DNA of 59,014 nucleotides, from NCBI GenBank assembly GCA_018000835.1, contig JAGNJD010000003.1, positions 1 to 59,014 on the forward strand, read 5' to 3'. Source of the DNA: Candidatus Goldiibacteriota bacterium. GTDB lineage: Bacteria; Oederibacteriota; PGYV01; DSYL01. Below the pieces are notes generated by a model that had not been told where the DNA came from, did not search any database, and saw nothing but the letters and a program-made list of their open reading frames with translations. Each line of letters begins with the position of its first letter. The first letter of the stretch is position 1. This document shows, one piece after another, positions 18,561 through 28,445 of the stretch. The translations under genes and the position numbers were made by a program.

Positions 18561-19346
18561 ATGTCGGATGAATTATATGATAAATGGAAAGAAACCCAGT
18601 TAAACTGGGATGATTCGGAATTCCTTGAAAAAAAAGCAACCCCTTTCATGAAAATAAAATGGCAGAGAATCAACAAAACCGTAATCCATATTCTTGAAGA
18701 GGAAGTTATAAAAAAGAATGAATATCTTGATTTACTTGATTTTGGTGCCGGAAGAGGGGATTTTTATAAGGAAATTCAGGGAATGGTAAAAAAATATACA
18801 GGAATAGAACCGTCGGAAAAAATGCTTAAAGAAGAAATAATACAGGATGATTTTAAACTGATTCATGGTAATGCAGAAGAATTTTCTGAAAAAGAGTCAT
18901 ACGACGTTTGCCTGTTAAAGGAAGTTCTTGACCATTGCTATGAACCGGAAAAAGTGATAAAAAACGGTTTCGAGGCATTAAAGGATGACGGACTTTTAAT
19001 TGTAACGCTAACCAACAAAAATGCATATTATAAACGTATGTTTAAAAGATGGGCAAAAAAAATAGAAAAATCACACGAAGACCATCTGTTTAATTTCTCT
19101 CCTGCCGAAGTAACTGATTTAATGCAAAAAGCAGGTTTTTCCATCGAGGAAAATATATCATTAAATTATTTAAAGTTACCTGTTTTTCTCGAAAATTTTA
19201 CAGGCTCTTTTTCCAGTGCTGTTGTCAATTTTTTCATGGAAATAACGGATAATTTTTTGAAAATTTTTTTAAAAGAAAAAGGCGGAAGTTTTATACTGAC
19301 CGGCAGGAAAAACCATATAGAGATGACAAATGAAGATAGGTATTGA
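18561..19346 (+). CDS. Class I SAM-dependent methyltransferase
   Basis: 261 aa. LLDFGAGRGDFYKEI (about 55-69) is motif I, the AdoMet-binding loop; TGIEPSEKML is motif II, and YDVCLLKEVLDHCYEPEKV matches the motif IV region. The fold is that of UbiE/COQ5-like methyltransferases. The C-terminal part (LPVFLENFTGSFSSA) is hydrophobic. The gene heads an operon of glycosyltransferases and overlaps the next by 17 bases, so it probably methylates a sugar or lipid intermediate in glycan assembly. The acceptor is not identifiable. Confidence 0.83.
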   Translation: MSDELYDKWKETQLNWDDSEFLEKKATPFMKIKWQRINKTVIHILEEEVIKKNEYLDLLDFGAGRGDFYKEIQGMVKKYTGIEPSEKMLKEEIIQDDFKLIHGNAEEFSEKESYDVCLLKEVLDHCYEPEKVIKNGFEALKDDGLLIVTLTNKNAYYKRMFKRWAKKIEKSHEDHLFNFSPAEVTDLMQKAGFSIEENISLNYLKLPVFLENFTGSFSSAVVNFFMEITDNFLKIFLKEKGGSFILTGRKNHIEMTNEDRY

Positions 19347-20484
19347 TGCGAGAATAATATTCAGGCGCGGTGTGGGCAGATACATAGCAAATCTTGTTAA
19401 AAATCTGTCCGAAATAGACAAAGGAAACAAATATTTCGTTTATCTTTCTGAAAATTCAGTTTTATATGAATATTTTGATTCAAGAAATTGTTTTTTTAAA
19501 AGATTAAATACTTCAAACGGCTTTTTGTATGAACAGATTTACCTTCCAAAAGCGGCTCAAAATGACGCAGTTGACGTTTTACATGGCACAGATAATACAA
19601 TCCCGTTTTTAATTCCTTTTTATAAAGGTAAAACGGTGGTTACCATTCATGATACGATGTATGTCAGAAATTTAAAAAATTCAATTTCAAAGCCAACTTT
19701 TAAACAAATATCAATTGATAGATACAAAAAAACAGGAATTCCGGCATCGGCAAAAAAAGCAGACATGATTATAACCGTTTCAAATTATTCAAAAACGGAC
19801 ATAATGAATAACATGAAAATTGACGAAAAGAAAATAAGGGTTATACATGAAGGAGTTGATAAAAAATTCAAAGTGATAAATGACCAAAAGGCAATAATGA
19901 AAGTTATGCAGAAATATTCAATTACAAAACCATACGTGCTGACGAGCGGTGCAGCCGACGTCAGAAAAAATACCATAAGAGCGATAGATGCATTTAATAT
20001 TTTTAACAATTTAACCGAATATAAATATCAGATGGTCATTACATCCATAAATCCAAAAGAACTTGAAACCACGGACATCGTACAAAAAATAAGGGAGTTA
20101 AATCTTGAAAAATATGTGGTTCTGACCGGTTACGTGCCGGATGACGACCTGATTATGCTTTATAACGGTGCATTATTTTTTCTTTTCCCTTCAATCTGGG
20201 AGGGCTTTGGTTTACAGGTTCTTGAGGCATTTGCCTGCGGAACGCCCGTTGTTGCATCCAAAAATACGTCAATAACTGAAATCGCAGAAGACGCAGCATT
20301 ATACATAGACCCTTTTTCAGTGGAAGACATTGTGCGGGGAATGACTGAAATGGAAAAAAGTGAATCCCGTATGCAGACATTAATTTCAAAGGGTTTTAAG
20401 CAGGCAGAAAAATTTTCTTGGAGAAATACGGCAGAGGAGACGTTAAAAGTTTACGTGGAATTATACGGGGCTGATGCGAAATGA
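19330..20484 (+). CDS. Glycosyltransferase family 4
   Basis: 384 aa, GT-B fold. IGIDARIIFRRGVGRYI starts the acceptor domain. The nucleotide-sugar domain has YVLTSGAADVRKNT, VVLTGYVPDDDL, and FPSIWEGFGLQVLEAFACG, the EX7E motif that contacts the donor sugar. It would transfer a hexose from a nucleotide sugar to a growing glycan on the cytoplasmic side. It overlaps genes on both sides (17 and 4 bases), showing tight coupling. Confidence 0.9.
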   Translation: MKIGIDARIIFRRGVGRYIANLVKNLSEIDKGNKYFVYLSENSVLYEYFDSRNCFFKRLNTSNGFLYEQIYLPKAAQNDAVDVLHGTDNTIPFLIPFYKGKTVVTIHDTMYVRNLKNSISKPTFKQISIDRYKKTGIPASAKKADMIITVSNYSKTDIMNNMKIDEKKIRVIHEGVDKKFKVINDQKAIMKVMQKYSITKPYVLTSGAADVRKNTIRAIDAFNIFNNLTEYKYQMVITSINPKELETTDIVQKIRELNLEKYVVLTGYVPDDDLIMLYNGALFFLFPSIWEGFGLQVLEAFACGTPVVASKNTSITEIAEDAALYIDPFSVEDIVRGMTEMEKSESRMQTLISKGFKQAEKFSWRNTAEETLKVYVELYGADAK

Positions 20485-22067
20485 ACAGGAAAGAATTCAT
20501 ATTATTCACAACGATAGTTGTCATAGGCGTTTTTTTAAGATTTTTTGGAATTGGGAGCCAGAGCGTATGGATTGACGAATACATAACGGCAGATTTTGCA
20601 AACGAAAATAACATTTTAAAAACGTTTATAAGTTCGTATGCAAATGACCCGCATCCGCCTCTTTACTATATGCTGGTTCATATTTTCATGAAATTATTTG
20701 GAACGTCTGAAATGTCGTTAAGGTTCGTCTCTTTTTTGTTTGGGGTAATAAATATATTTATAGTCTATAAGTTATGCCGTTCTTTTTTTTCACAGGAAAT
20801 TTCGTTTATTACTCTCATATTTTTTACTTTCTCTTCATATAATATATACTATTCACAGGAAGCAAGAATGTATACGATGTTCTTAACGTTTTCACTGCTC
20901 ATCGTATATTATTTTATCATATCGGTAAAATATAATTATTTTACCGAAAAATCTTTCGTCGCTTTCAGCATACTGGGGTTGTATACCCATACCTATACAA
21001 TACTTTTGCTGGTCATATTAAATTTATTATATTTTATAAAATACAGGGAAGACATAAGGCAGGAACTATGGATAAAGGCAAATCTGGCAATTGCCATTTT
21101 TGCAATCCCGCTTATACCTTTTTACGTAAAAACACTTTTGACTGCACATGTTTCACACAGAATGAATATGTTTATTGCCCCGTTTTTAACATTTAAAAGT
21201 TTTATGTGCGGACTTACAATAGGGCTTAACGTTTTTACCATTCTAACAGTATTAATTTTTTTGTTATTGATAGTAATTGCGGTGATTTCAAACAGAAGGT
21301 ATAAAGAAAAAAAAGTCATAGAAATTCTTTTATACATTTCTTTGCTTTTTGTTTTAATACCATGGGTAGAATCTCTTTTTGGCAAGCCGGTTTATTCCGA
21401 CAGGACATTAATACCAGTTTCGGTTTTTTTTATTATAATTTTGTCCGTCGGCGTTTCTTATTTGTTCAGGAGTGCAAAGATATTCGTTGTCGTATTATAC
21501 CTGCTGATTAATCTCGTTTCTTTGTATAATTATTATTTTGTTGATAAATATCGGAAAATAGATTATAAGAAATTTTATGAAACTATAAGTGAAAATTATA
21601 AAAAAAATGAAGTTATAATTCATACGCACGTTACTTCTTATGCTTCTTTTGAATATTACAATAAAATTAAATATAAAACAGGATTTCAGGACAGGTATAT
21701 TTCTGAAATACCCGAATATAAAGGCGGTTTTCTGAAAATGCAGATGAGAGAAGCATGGAGAAAATTCAACAATTTTTTGAATAAAAATTTGAAAACAGAG
21801 ATATACGCGGGCTATGATAAAAACATCTTAACTAACGATGAACTTACAAAAACGATTTCAAATTACGATAAAATTTATTTTATAATAGACGACAAAAAAG
21901 GATTTAAGCAGATTGAATTGCCGCAGAGTCATTTGTGGTATTCAAATTCACTGCCATATAAAGAACGTTCAATTGACGATTTTGAACGGATAAAAAATAA
22001 TTTTAACATTGAAAAAACGCATGAAATATACGGGTCAAAATTATTCATACTCGTGAAGAAAAAATGA
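20481..22067 (+). CDS. ArnT/PMT-like membrane glycosyltransferase
   Basis: 528 aa with about ten membrane helices. GSQSVWIDEYITADFA in the first loop is the GT-C acidic motif, followed by DPHPPLYYMLVHIFMKLFG, the common form in bacterial GT39-like enzymes. The C-terminal 130 residues are soluble. It probably uses a polyprenyl-phosphate sugar outside the inner membrane. ATGA overlaps on both sides place it firmly in the operon. Confidence 0.8.
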   Translation: MNRKEFILFTTIVVIGVFLRFFGIGSQSVWIDEYITADFANENNILKTFISSYANDPHPPLYYMLVHIFMKLFGTSEMSLRFVSFLFGVINIFIVYKLCRSFFSQEISFITLIFFTFSSYNIYYSQEARMYTMFLTFSLLIVYYFIISVKYNYFTEKSFVAFSILGLYTHTYTILLLVILNLLYFIKYREDIRQELWIKANLAIAIFAIPLIPFYVKTLLTAHVSHRMNMFIAPFLTFKSFMCGLTIGLNVFTILTVLIFLLLIVIAVISNRRYKEKKVIEILLYISLLFVLIPWVESLFGKPVYSDRTLIPVSVFFIIILSVGVSYLFRSAKIFVVVLYLLINLVSLYNYYFVDKYRKIDYKKFYETISENYKKNEVIIHTHVTSYASFEYYNKIKYKTGFQDRYISEIPEYKGGFLKMQMREAWRKFNNFLNKNLKTEIYAGYDKNILTNDELTKTISNYDKIYFIIDDKKGFKQIELPQSHLWYSNSLPYKERSIDDFERIKNNFNIEKTHEIYGSKLFILVKKK

Positions 22068-23776
22068 TACTACAACACGTTGCATTTTTATTTTCTTACG
22101 TTTTTTACGTGGTTATTTACGTTATTAACGAAAGAAACGTAATATATCCGGTATATTTATTCCCGTTCGTCGTTTATTTACTTCTGGTCGTTTTTTCTTT
22201 TGCGGATTCATACGTAAATCAGAACGGATTTGCATCGTCTTTTAAAAAATATTCAAAATTTTTATGCGCTTTTTTGCTGCTTTTTGTTACCCCGCTTTTT
22301 TTAAAGATGAACGTCCCTGAACCGCATAATTTTATCCAGAGGAAACTGGAAATCATGCTCGGCGTATCATACGCGGTCTTTTTGATTTCATGCACAACCC
22401 ATCTTGCTTTTGATTTTTATTTTAATCTTAAAAATTTTACAGATTTAAAAAAGACGTTCCAATACATCGTGCTTTTTTTCTTTATCTTTTATTTTGCCGC
22501 AAGTTTGTGGATGAATTATGCAAATCAGCCGACGGGCGACGAGCCGGAATACATTTTAATGGCACATAGTTTAATATACGACAGGGACCTGGATTTAAGG
22601 AATAATTTTGAAAAAAAGGATTACAGGGCATTTTACAAAGACAGGGAATTATTTCCCCAGGGTGGAGCAGTAAAAAAGGGTAATGCTGTTTATTCATATC
22701 ATCCTTTTATGGTTTCGGTAATAATTGCACCTTTTTATTTAATCGGGAAGAGATTCGGGATAACTGTTTTTATGAATTTTGCTGCAGCCTTGCTGATAGG
22801 GGTTTTATTGGCCATTTTTTACAAAATTTCCGGTGAGCAGAAGGCATCCATAATGACTGCTTTTATCGCAGGCTTTTCAATGCCCGTAATAAATCACGTG
22901 AATAACGTAGCAACTGACGTTTTAAGCGCACTTGTCCTGTCGACTGCTTTCTATTTCCTTATGTTTGAGAGAAACAGGTATTTGATTTTCTCCTTTTTGC
23001 TGATGTTAAGCATCTGGCTGCATCCAAGAAACGCTGTTGCTGCGCTTTGCATGTTTTTATTGTTCGTTTTTTATTACAGAAAAAATTCAAAGAAAGTTTT
23101 TTATTCCATCCTCTTACAGGCAGTAAATCTATTGCTGCTGTTTTTGATAAATAAAATAATTTATGGGGCAATCCTTGTTAAACAGGTCGGTAACGGGAAT
23201 AGCATTTTTTCCGGATTCGGACATAACGTGATAAGTTCACTTTCTGGCTTGTTTTTTGACCAGGAATTCGGATTGTTTTTTTACACGCCGTTGTTTATCC
23301 TGATACCCGCAGGATATTATTTTTTATACAAAATCAGAAAGGATGTTTTTTATTCACTCCTGTTTGTTTTTATCCCTTTTCTTGCTTTTATATGTTCCTG
23401 GGACTGGAGGGGTGGAGGCGGTTCGTCTCCGAGATTTTTTGTCCCATTGATTTTTACCTTAATTATTCCAACCGGCGCACTTCTTGTAAGAAATAAAGAT
23501 AAAATTTTATTATACCTTTTAACTGTGACCGGATTTATTATGTCGTCAGTGATGCTGCTTATTCCGTGGTTCCGGTGGAACAAAGGATACGGGGATAACT
23601 GGATATTAAAAACGATTTCATCTTTTATAAATTTTGACATAACAGGATTTTTTCCGTCAATACCGGTATCCGGAAAATTTGAGATTTTACCGTTGATATT
23701 CTGGGCTGTGGTCGTTGTCATTTTAAATGTTTTTGTCATTTTAAGAAACAGAAATACGTTGACAAAACAGCAATAA
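22064..23776 (+). CDS. Multi-spanning membrane protein, GT39-like
   Basis: 570 aa with about thirteen membrane helices. The loop near residue 160 reads QPTGDEPEYILMAHSL with following DRDLDLRNNFEKKDY, a known pattern of large bacterial GT-C type proteins in which GDEP takes the place of the DxDE metal motif. The substrate is unknown. It overlaps the previous gene by four bases (ATGA) and closes the glycosyl operon. No clear terminator follows. Confidence 0.7.
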   Translation: MILQHVAFLFSYVFYVVIYVINERNVIYPVYLFPFVVYLLLVVFSFADSYVNQNGFASSFKKYSKFLCAFLLLFVTPLFLKMNVPEPHNFIQRKLEIMLGVSYAVFLISCTTHLAFDFYFNLKNFTDLKKTFQYIVLFFFIFYFAASLWMNYANQPTGDEPEYILMAHSLIYDRDLDLRNNFEKKDYRAFYKDRELFPQGGAVKKGNAVYSYHPFMVSVIIAPFYLIGKRFGITVFMNFAAALLIGVLLAIFYKISGEQKASIMTAFIAGFSMPVINHVNNVATDVLSALVLSTAFYFLMFERNRYLIFSFLLMLSIWLHPRNAVAALCMFLLFVFYYRKNSKKVFYSILLQAVNLLLLFLINKIIYGAILVKQVGNGNSIFSGFGHNVISSLSGLFFDQEFGLFFYTPLFILIPAGYYFLYKIRKDVFYSLLFVFIPFLAFICSWDWRGGGGSSPRFFVPLIFTLIIPTGALLVRNKDKILLYLLTVTGFIMSSVMLLIPWFRWNKGYGDNWILKTISSFINFDITGFFPSIPVSGKFEILPLIFWAVVVVILNVFVILRNRNTLTKQQ

Positions 23777-23843
23777 ATATGATAATGACAGATACGGAAT
23801 TTTACGATTTTTACAGGAAAAATTTTTTATAAAAAGGTGAATT

Positions 23844-24275
23844 ATGCAGGAAGATAATTTATCCCAGTCAATGGAAGATTACATAGAAGCAATATATATC
23901 ATTGAGAAAAACAACAAAATAGCCCGCGTTACTGACGTTGGAAAGGAATTAAACGTAAGAAAAGCGAGCGTCGTATCCGCTTTAAATTATTTAAAATCCA
24001 TAAACGTCATAACGCACGAACATTATGGATACATAACTTTGACGAGAAAAGGGACGGAAATAGCAGAACGCGTTTATAAAAAACACAGACTGCTTTACGA
24101 TTTTTTGAGTCGCACGTTAAATGTCGACAGGGAAAAAGCAAAAAAAGAAGCATGCGCAATAGAGCATGCTTTAAGTGAAGATACGGTTGAAAAAATTGTT
24201 TCGTTCGTAAAATACGCCAATTCGCTGATAAAGAAAAATACAAAAACAAAGAAAAAAAGAAATAAAAAACATTAA
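23844..24275 (+). CDS. DtxR/MntR-like metal-dependent repressor
   Basis: 143 aa. The winged helix (about 8-70) contains SMEDYIEAIYIIEK and ARVTDVGKELNVRKASV, typical of Fe/Mn-dependent DtxR-family regulators. The dimer/metal domain has ACAIEHALSEDTVEKI, with His and Glu ligands. It lacks the SH3-like third domain, so it is of MntR size. It should repress metal-uptake or activate metal-export genes. The ferritin-like/VIT1 transporter at 26247 is a plausible target, but a broken AbiE locus lies between. AAGGTGA precedes the ATG. Confidence 0.88.
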   Translation: MQEDNLSQSMEDYIEAIYIIEKNNKIARVTDVGKELNVRKASVVSALNYLKSINVITHEHYGYITLTRKGTEIAERVYKKHRLLYDFLSRTLNVDREKAKKEACAIEHALSEDTVEKIVSFVKYANSLIKKNTKTKKKRNKKH

Positions 24276-24737
24276 TTATCTTGGGATAATTTTTATCCTG
24301 CAAATCATAAGAAATAAATACACGTATAATAGATTCTGTAACATAAAATAAAAATCCGGAGATACAGGACTCTGGGGCAGGTAGAGCAATAGTCCCATTA
24401 TGATAGTTCATAAATATAATAAAAAATAATACTCTCCATTTTGGTTTATTTTATCTTATACTTAACCCGTGCATTTTTAGGATACAGGGGAAATGCGTAA
24501 ATACGATAAAAAAATCATGCAGAGTTTATGATAGATGACTTGTAAATTTAATGGATGCCATTAAAGAAAAAAATAGTATAAAAAAACAGTTTTTTTTCGC
24601 ATTCAGGGTGAAAATACATTTCAGCCTTATAAACTTACAAGAGATATAGTTTGTAAAAAGTAAAACGTTATGGAATGAAATTTTTATCTCTAAGTAATGA
24701 TAATTAACGCCGGAAATTGTATTTTACATTTTTATAT
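24276..24737. other. Intergenic region without genes
   Basis: 462 AT-rich bases. A short stem AATTATC/GATAATT followed by T-rich sequence (24275-24295) may end the dtxR transcript. The stretch ACAAGAGATATAGTTTG near 24640-24660 recurs at about 58691-58707. No coding frame is seen. Confidence 0.4.
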
Positions 24738-25332
24738 AGGGTTACATTGGCAACAGATATGTTGCAGCAAAAGAAATAGTCAATTCTCCTGCTTATTACA
24801 TTGCCTTTTATAGTGCCATGGATTTCTGGGGCATGCTGACCCAGCCATTGTTGACTACGTTTGTGGCTACACCGGGACGTCAGCATCCACCAAAATGGCT
24901 TGCTGGTCAATTCAGGTTTATATATGTAAAATGGAAAACATATGGGGAATTAATGAAGAAATTGTAACTACACGGGACAGTGTAAGAGTTTCTGACAGGG
25001 AGAGGACAATCATAGATGCCCTTGCACATCCTGAATATTGTGGTGGCATAACGGAAATAGCAAAAGGTATGTGGATTGTCAGGGAAAAACTTGATTTAAA
25101 AAAATTAATGGGATACGTTGCTAAATATAAAAATAACGTAGTTGCAAAAAGGTTGGAATATTTACTTGAAATATTAAAAATGGGAGGAGAGGAGATATCC
25201 TTGATTCTGAAAAAATATATACATGACAGATATGATATTTTTGACCCAATGCTAAGGTATGAAAATCTTGCAAGAAATGAATGGCGTCTGATAGATAACG
25301 TCCATCCAGAACATATCAGAAACGTAATCTGA
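24738..25332 (+). pseudogene. AbiEi-type antitoxin relic (truncated and frameshifted)
   Basis: The frame from 24741 encodes AYYIAFYSAMDFWGML, TFVATPGRQHPPKWLAG and FRFIYVK, the middle of an AbiEi antitoxin. It has a stop directly upstream, so the N-terminal winged helix is gone. At about 24928 the reading frame shifts at an AAAA run, and the protein continues as MENIWGINEEIV, DRERTIIDALAHPEYCGG and NNVVAKRLEYLLE to the stop at 25332. It is therefore inactive as read. In an intact AbiE system this protein represses the promoter and neutralises the nucleotidyltransferase toxin that follows. Confidence 0.75.
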
Positions 25333-25342
25333 GGATAAAAAT

Positions 25343-26132
25343 ATGATTACAATTTCACGTTGTGAGAGATTTGCCGTTAAATATGGCGTTCCACCGGAAG
25401 TAATAGAAAATGATTATATGACAGAATGGATTTTAAGTTCCATAGCCGGAGACGATGAGTTAAAATCAAAATTAATATTCCGTGGCGGGACATGTCTGCA
25501 AAAAGTATATTTTGAGAATTACAGATTTTCTGAAGATCTTGATTTTGTTTTTGATGCAAAATATGGCGTAGAAGATATATATTCAGACGTTGAGTTGATG
25601 CTTGATAGTATGAAATCGGGAAACAGGGAAATTATCGGATGGACAATATTTATGGAAAATGGAAGGATACAAATATTCGTTGAATATAACGTCGTGTCTG
25701 AAATAATAAAACCAGAAAAAAACTTAAACAGGATTTTTGTGCAACGGATGAAACGTCAGAATGGTCTGAAAGAGATTTAAAATTTACCAACGAGGAATTT
25801 AAAAATTTAAAATATTCACTGAAAGTCTGCTCACTGGAAACGATCGCTGCCGATAAAATAAGCAGAAGCATCGGGATAAACAGGGAAGCAAGGGGGGTTT
25901 ATGACCTGAAATTTCTTTTTGAAGCAGGACTGGATTTAAAACTGCTTAACAATGAATTCAGGAATGTCAATCATACGATCTGGACGTGGAAAATATAATC
26001 CGGAATATTTCAGACTCGTCAATTAAAATAATGTGGGAAAACAGATTAAAACATCAGATAAAAAATCTGCCTGAATTTGATGATTATGTCAGGGAATTAT
26101 CGGATTTAATCAGGCGTAAATATAATGAGTGA
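25343..26132 (+). pseudogene. AbiEii-type nucleotidyltransferase toxin relic (two frameshifts)
   Basis: The first frame (25343-25780) keeps the toxin motif: KLIFRGGTCLQKVYF followed by RFSEDLDFVF, the GG-T and DLDF elements of the DNA polymerase beta-like nucleotidyltransferase fold. After a frameshift near 25770 the protein continues as KVCSLETIAADKISRS and ARGVYDLKFLFEAG. A second shift near 25985 leads to NRLKHQIKNLPEFDDY and the stop at 26130-26132. The gene order antitoxin-toxin is the canonical AbiE one. Both genes being broken shows that the locus is dead. Confidence 0.78.
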
Positions 26133-26178
26133 ATTGTAACGTCACAATTTACCATTTTCTGCTTTTATTCCAAAAAAT

Positions 26179-26208
26179 TTGACATACTGAATGGACTCGT
26201 GTTAATAT
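26179..26208 (+). promoter_or_regulatory. Promoter of the ferritin-like/VIT1 gene
   Basis: TTGACA (26179-26184), an 18-base spacer and TAATAT (26203-26208), 39 bases before the start codon. Confidence 0.5.
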
Positions 26209-26246
26209 CTGACGTATAAAAATATACAATAAAAATGGAGATAAAA

Positions 26247-27101
26247 ATGAATGATAAATTACTTTTAAAATATCAGAAAAATGAAATCACGGAACACATG
26301 GTATACAAAAATCTTGCACGAATGGAAAAAAGCACAAATAGTAAAATTCTTTTTTCTATATCAGAAGACGAATTAAAGCATTATACGGCGTTTAAAAAGA
26401 TAACAAAAAGAGACATAAAGCCGGATATTTTAAAGGTTGCATTTTATACTTTTATGGGAATTATATTTGGCATAACGTTTGCCGCAAAATTCATGGAAAA
26501 GGGCGAGGAATCAGCCGGTATAAATTATGGTGCATTAAAAAATGAAATGAAGTCAATAAAATCAGTGATAAAAGACGAGGCAAAACATGAAGATGCGCTT
26601 ATTAAAATGATAAATGAGGAAAAACTCGGATACATAAGTTCCATGGTACTTGGGCTTAACGATGCAATAGTAGAATTAACTGGAGCGCTTGCAGGTTTTA
26701 CGTTTGCTTTACAGAATACCAGAGTTATAGGCACGGCAGGCGTGATTACCGGCATTGCTGCAGCATTTTCCATGGCTGCAGCAGAGTATCTTTCACAAAA
26801 ATCAGAAAAATCGGGAAGAAATCCGTTAAAAGCAGCACTTTATACAGGCCTTGTTTACATAGCAGTTGTTTTCCTGCTTATACTTCCTTATTTCCTGGCT
26901 TCAAATTGTTATTTAGCACTTTGTTTTACAATTATCGTGGTCATGATAGTAATAGCATTTTTTTCTTTTTTTGTATCAGTTGTTCAGGAAAAAACTTTTG
27001 GTCATACGTTTATTGAAATGACCGTTATATGCCTGGGCGTAAGTTTTATAGCATTTTTAATAGGTCTTGCTTCCAGAAGCCTGTTTAATATACAGATTTA
27101 A
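26247..27101 (+). CDS. VIT1/CCC1-type iron/manganese transporter with ferritin-like N-terminal domain
   Basis: 284 aa from ATG 26247; GGAG at 26237-26240 is spaced for this start, not for ATG 26235. The N-terminal 125 residues are helical with Glu/His repeats of a di-iron fold (EITEHMVYKNLA, EDELKHY, DEAKHEDALI). Five membrane helices follow. The first is GLNDAIVELTGALAGFTFAL and next comes AEYLSQKSEKS, as in the vacuolar iron transporter family. Related MbfA proteins export iron in bacteria. The nearby DtxR-like gene could regulate it. The gene is convergent with a lipoprotein gene, with seven bases between. Confidence 0.85.
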   Translation: MNDKLLLKYQKNEITEHMVYKNLARMEKSTNSKILFSISEDELKHYTAFKKITKRDIKPDILKVAFYTFMGIIFGITFAAKFMEKGEESAGINYGALKNEMKSIKSVIKDEAKHEDALIKMINEEKLGYISSMVLGLNDAIVELTGALAGFTFALQNTRVIGTAGVITGIAAAFSMAAAEYLSQKSEKSGRNPLKAALYTGLVYIAVVFLLILPYFLASNCYLALCFTIIVVMIVIAFFSFFVSVVQEKTFGHTFIEMTVICLGVSFIAFLIGLASRSLFNIQI

Positions 27102-27108
27102 AAAAAAA

Positions 27109-28272
27109 TTATTCTACCAATGCGTATTTTAAATACCAGTCTATAAGACCCTCGGTATATACGATATGTACTTTGCCAGTTTTTCTATCAACCTTTATTG
27201 CATTTGCACCACATATTTCATCAGATATTATTTTATCAACCCAATTTATGTTATTCCAGTATCTATAATATAAAGAACCCCCTGCATCCTCAAAAATGAA
27301 ATGTGGCATACCATTGTTATCGAGTGAAAAATTAAAATTTGGTTCTTCCCATCCGCCATTAATAACGACTTCTTTTACCCATGTATTATTACTTTTATAT
27401 GCATGATATAATATACCAGTTAAATAAGCAACATGAGGATTATTATTGTTATCAAGTTCTATTGTCGGTAAAGACCATGTCGCAGAAACAGTATCTATAG
27501 TTTCAAAATTAAATGAATTCCCATCAAACCAGGCATATTTTAAATAATCAGTACCATTATCACGTTCAATATAACAAATATGCGGATTTCCTGAATTATC
27601 AAGAGTTATTGCATTTTTTCCAAGGATAAATTCTGTCTGATAATCAGACGGGGCAATAATAATCGAATTTGCCATCCCTGTTTTCCAGTATGCCAGTCCG
27701 CCGATAGAAGTAGATAAAAAACTCAATAATACATGGGACTCATCCGTTATTTTATTAACGCAAATTGACGAATAATAATTTGGTATGCAATTATAAGACG
27801 GGTTTACCGGGTCTTTGGGTAAATTTATTGTAGTTATCTGAAAATTTTGTGCAACCATTTCAGCATATCTATAACATAATGGCGTTGAATCATTTAAAAA
27901 ATCGTAAATCACATGAGGCGAGTTTTTTGAATCTACAGATATTCCATTTACCCCCATAGATGTAAATAAATTGGGGATATATTCTATAGCCATTAAATCC
28001 CATATATTATCCTGTTTAAATGCATATTTAATTTTCTTGTCATTCCTGTCTATAAAAGAAACATGGGGGTTACCATTAGAATCAATATCTAAACTTGGAT
28101 TATCACCATATTGACAGATAGTAGAATAAGTTACAGTTACTTCTTTTGGTGATGTTCCATTGCCTCCACCAGATGGTGCAGAAGAATTTGTCGAATTGTT
28201 TGAACAGGAAATAAAAAATAAAAAAACAACAATGAAATATAAAACAAAATTTTTTCTTTTTAAATAAGTCAT
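27109..28272 (-). CDS. Lipoprotein with beta-propeller-like repeats
   Basis: 387 aa. The signal peptide ends in FFISC near residue 23 (lipobox ISC), followed by a Ser/Gly/Asn-rich tether. The rest holds at least six repeats of about 50 residues, each with a core like NPHVSFID, SPHVIYD, NPHICYIE, NPHVAYL, MPHFIFE or KVHIVYTE, then a strand ending in YA. Such repeats suggest a six- or seven-bladed propeller on the cell surface. The ligand is unknown. ACGT is nearly absent, as in the lipoprotein gene at 334-2313, which also ends in propeller-like repeats. The two may share an outside origin. Confidence 0.82.
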   Translation of the reverse strand: MTYLKRKNFVLYFIVVFLFFISCSNNSTNSSAPSGGGNGTSPKEVTVTYSTICQYGDNPSLDIDSNGNPHVSFIDRNDKKIKYAFKQDNIWDLMAIEYIPNLFTSMGVNGISVDSKNSPHVIYDFLNDSTPLCYRYAEMVAQNFQITTINLPKDPVNPSYNCIPNYYSSICVNKITDESHVLLSFLSTSIGGLAYWKTGMANSIIIAPSDYQTEFILGKNAITLDNSGNPHICYIERDNGTDYLKYAWFDGNSFNFETIDTVSATWSLPTIELDNNNNPHVAYLTGILYHAYKSNNTWVKEVVINGGWEEPNFNFSLDNNGMPHFIFEDAGGSLYYRYWNNINWVDKIISDEICGANAIKVDRKTGKVHIVYTEGLIDWYLKYALVE

Positions 28273-28445
28273 TAGTAATCTCCTTTTGCAAATTTTTTTT
28301 AATTATAACATTATTTTTAAAAAATTCAAATAAATAATAGGGTTTAACTCAGCAAGGCAAATTATAAAAAGAATTGACAATCGCCAATTTTGTATGTTAA
28401 TTTAATATCATAAAAGAACAATAAAATTTCATCTGGAGGTGAATC

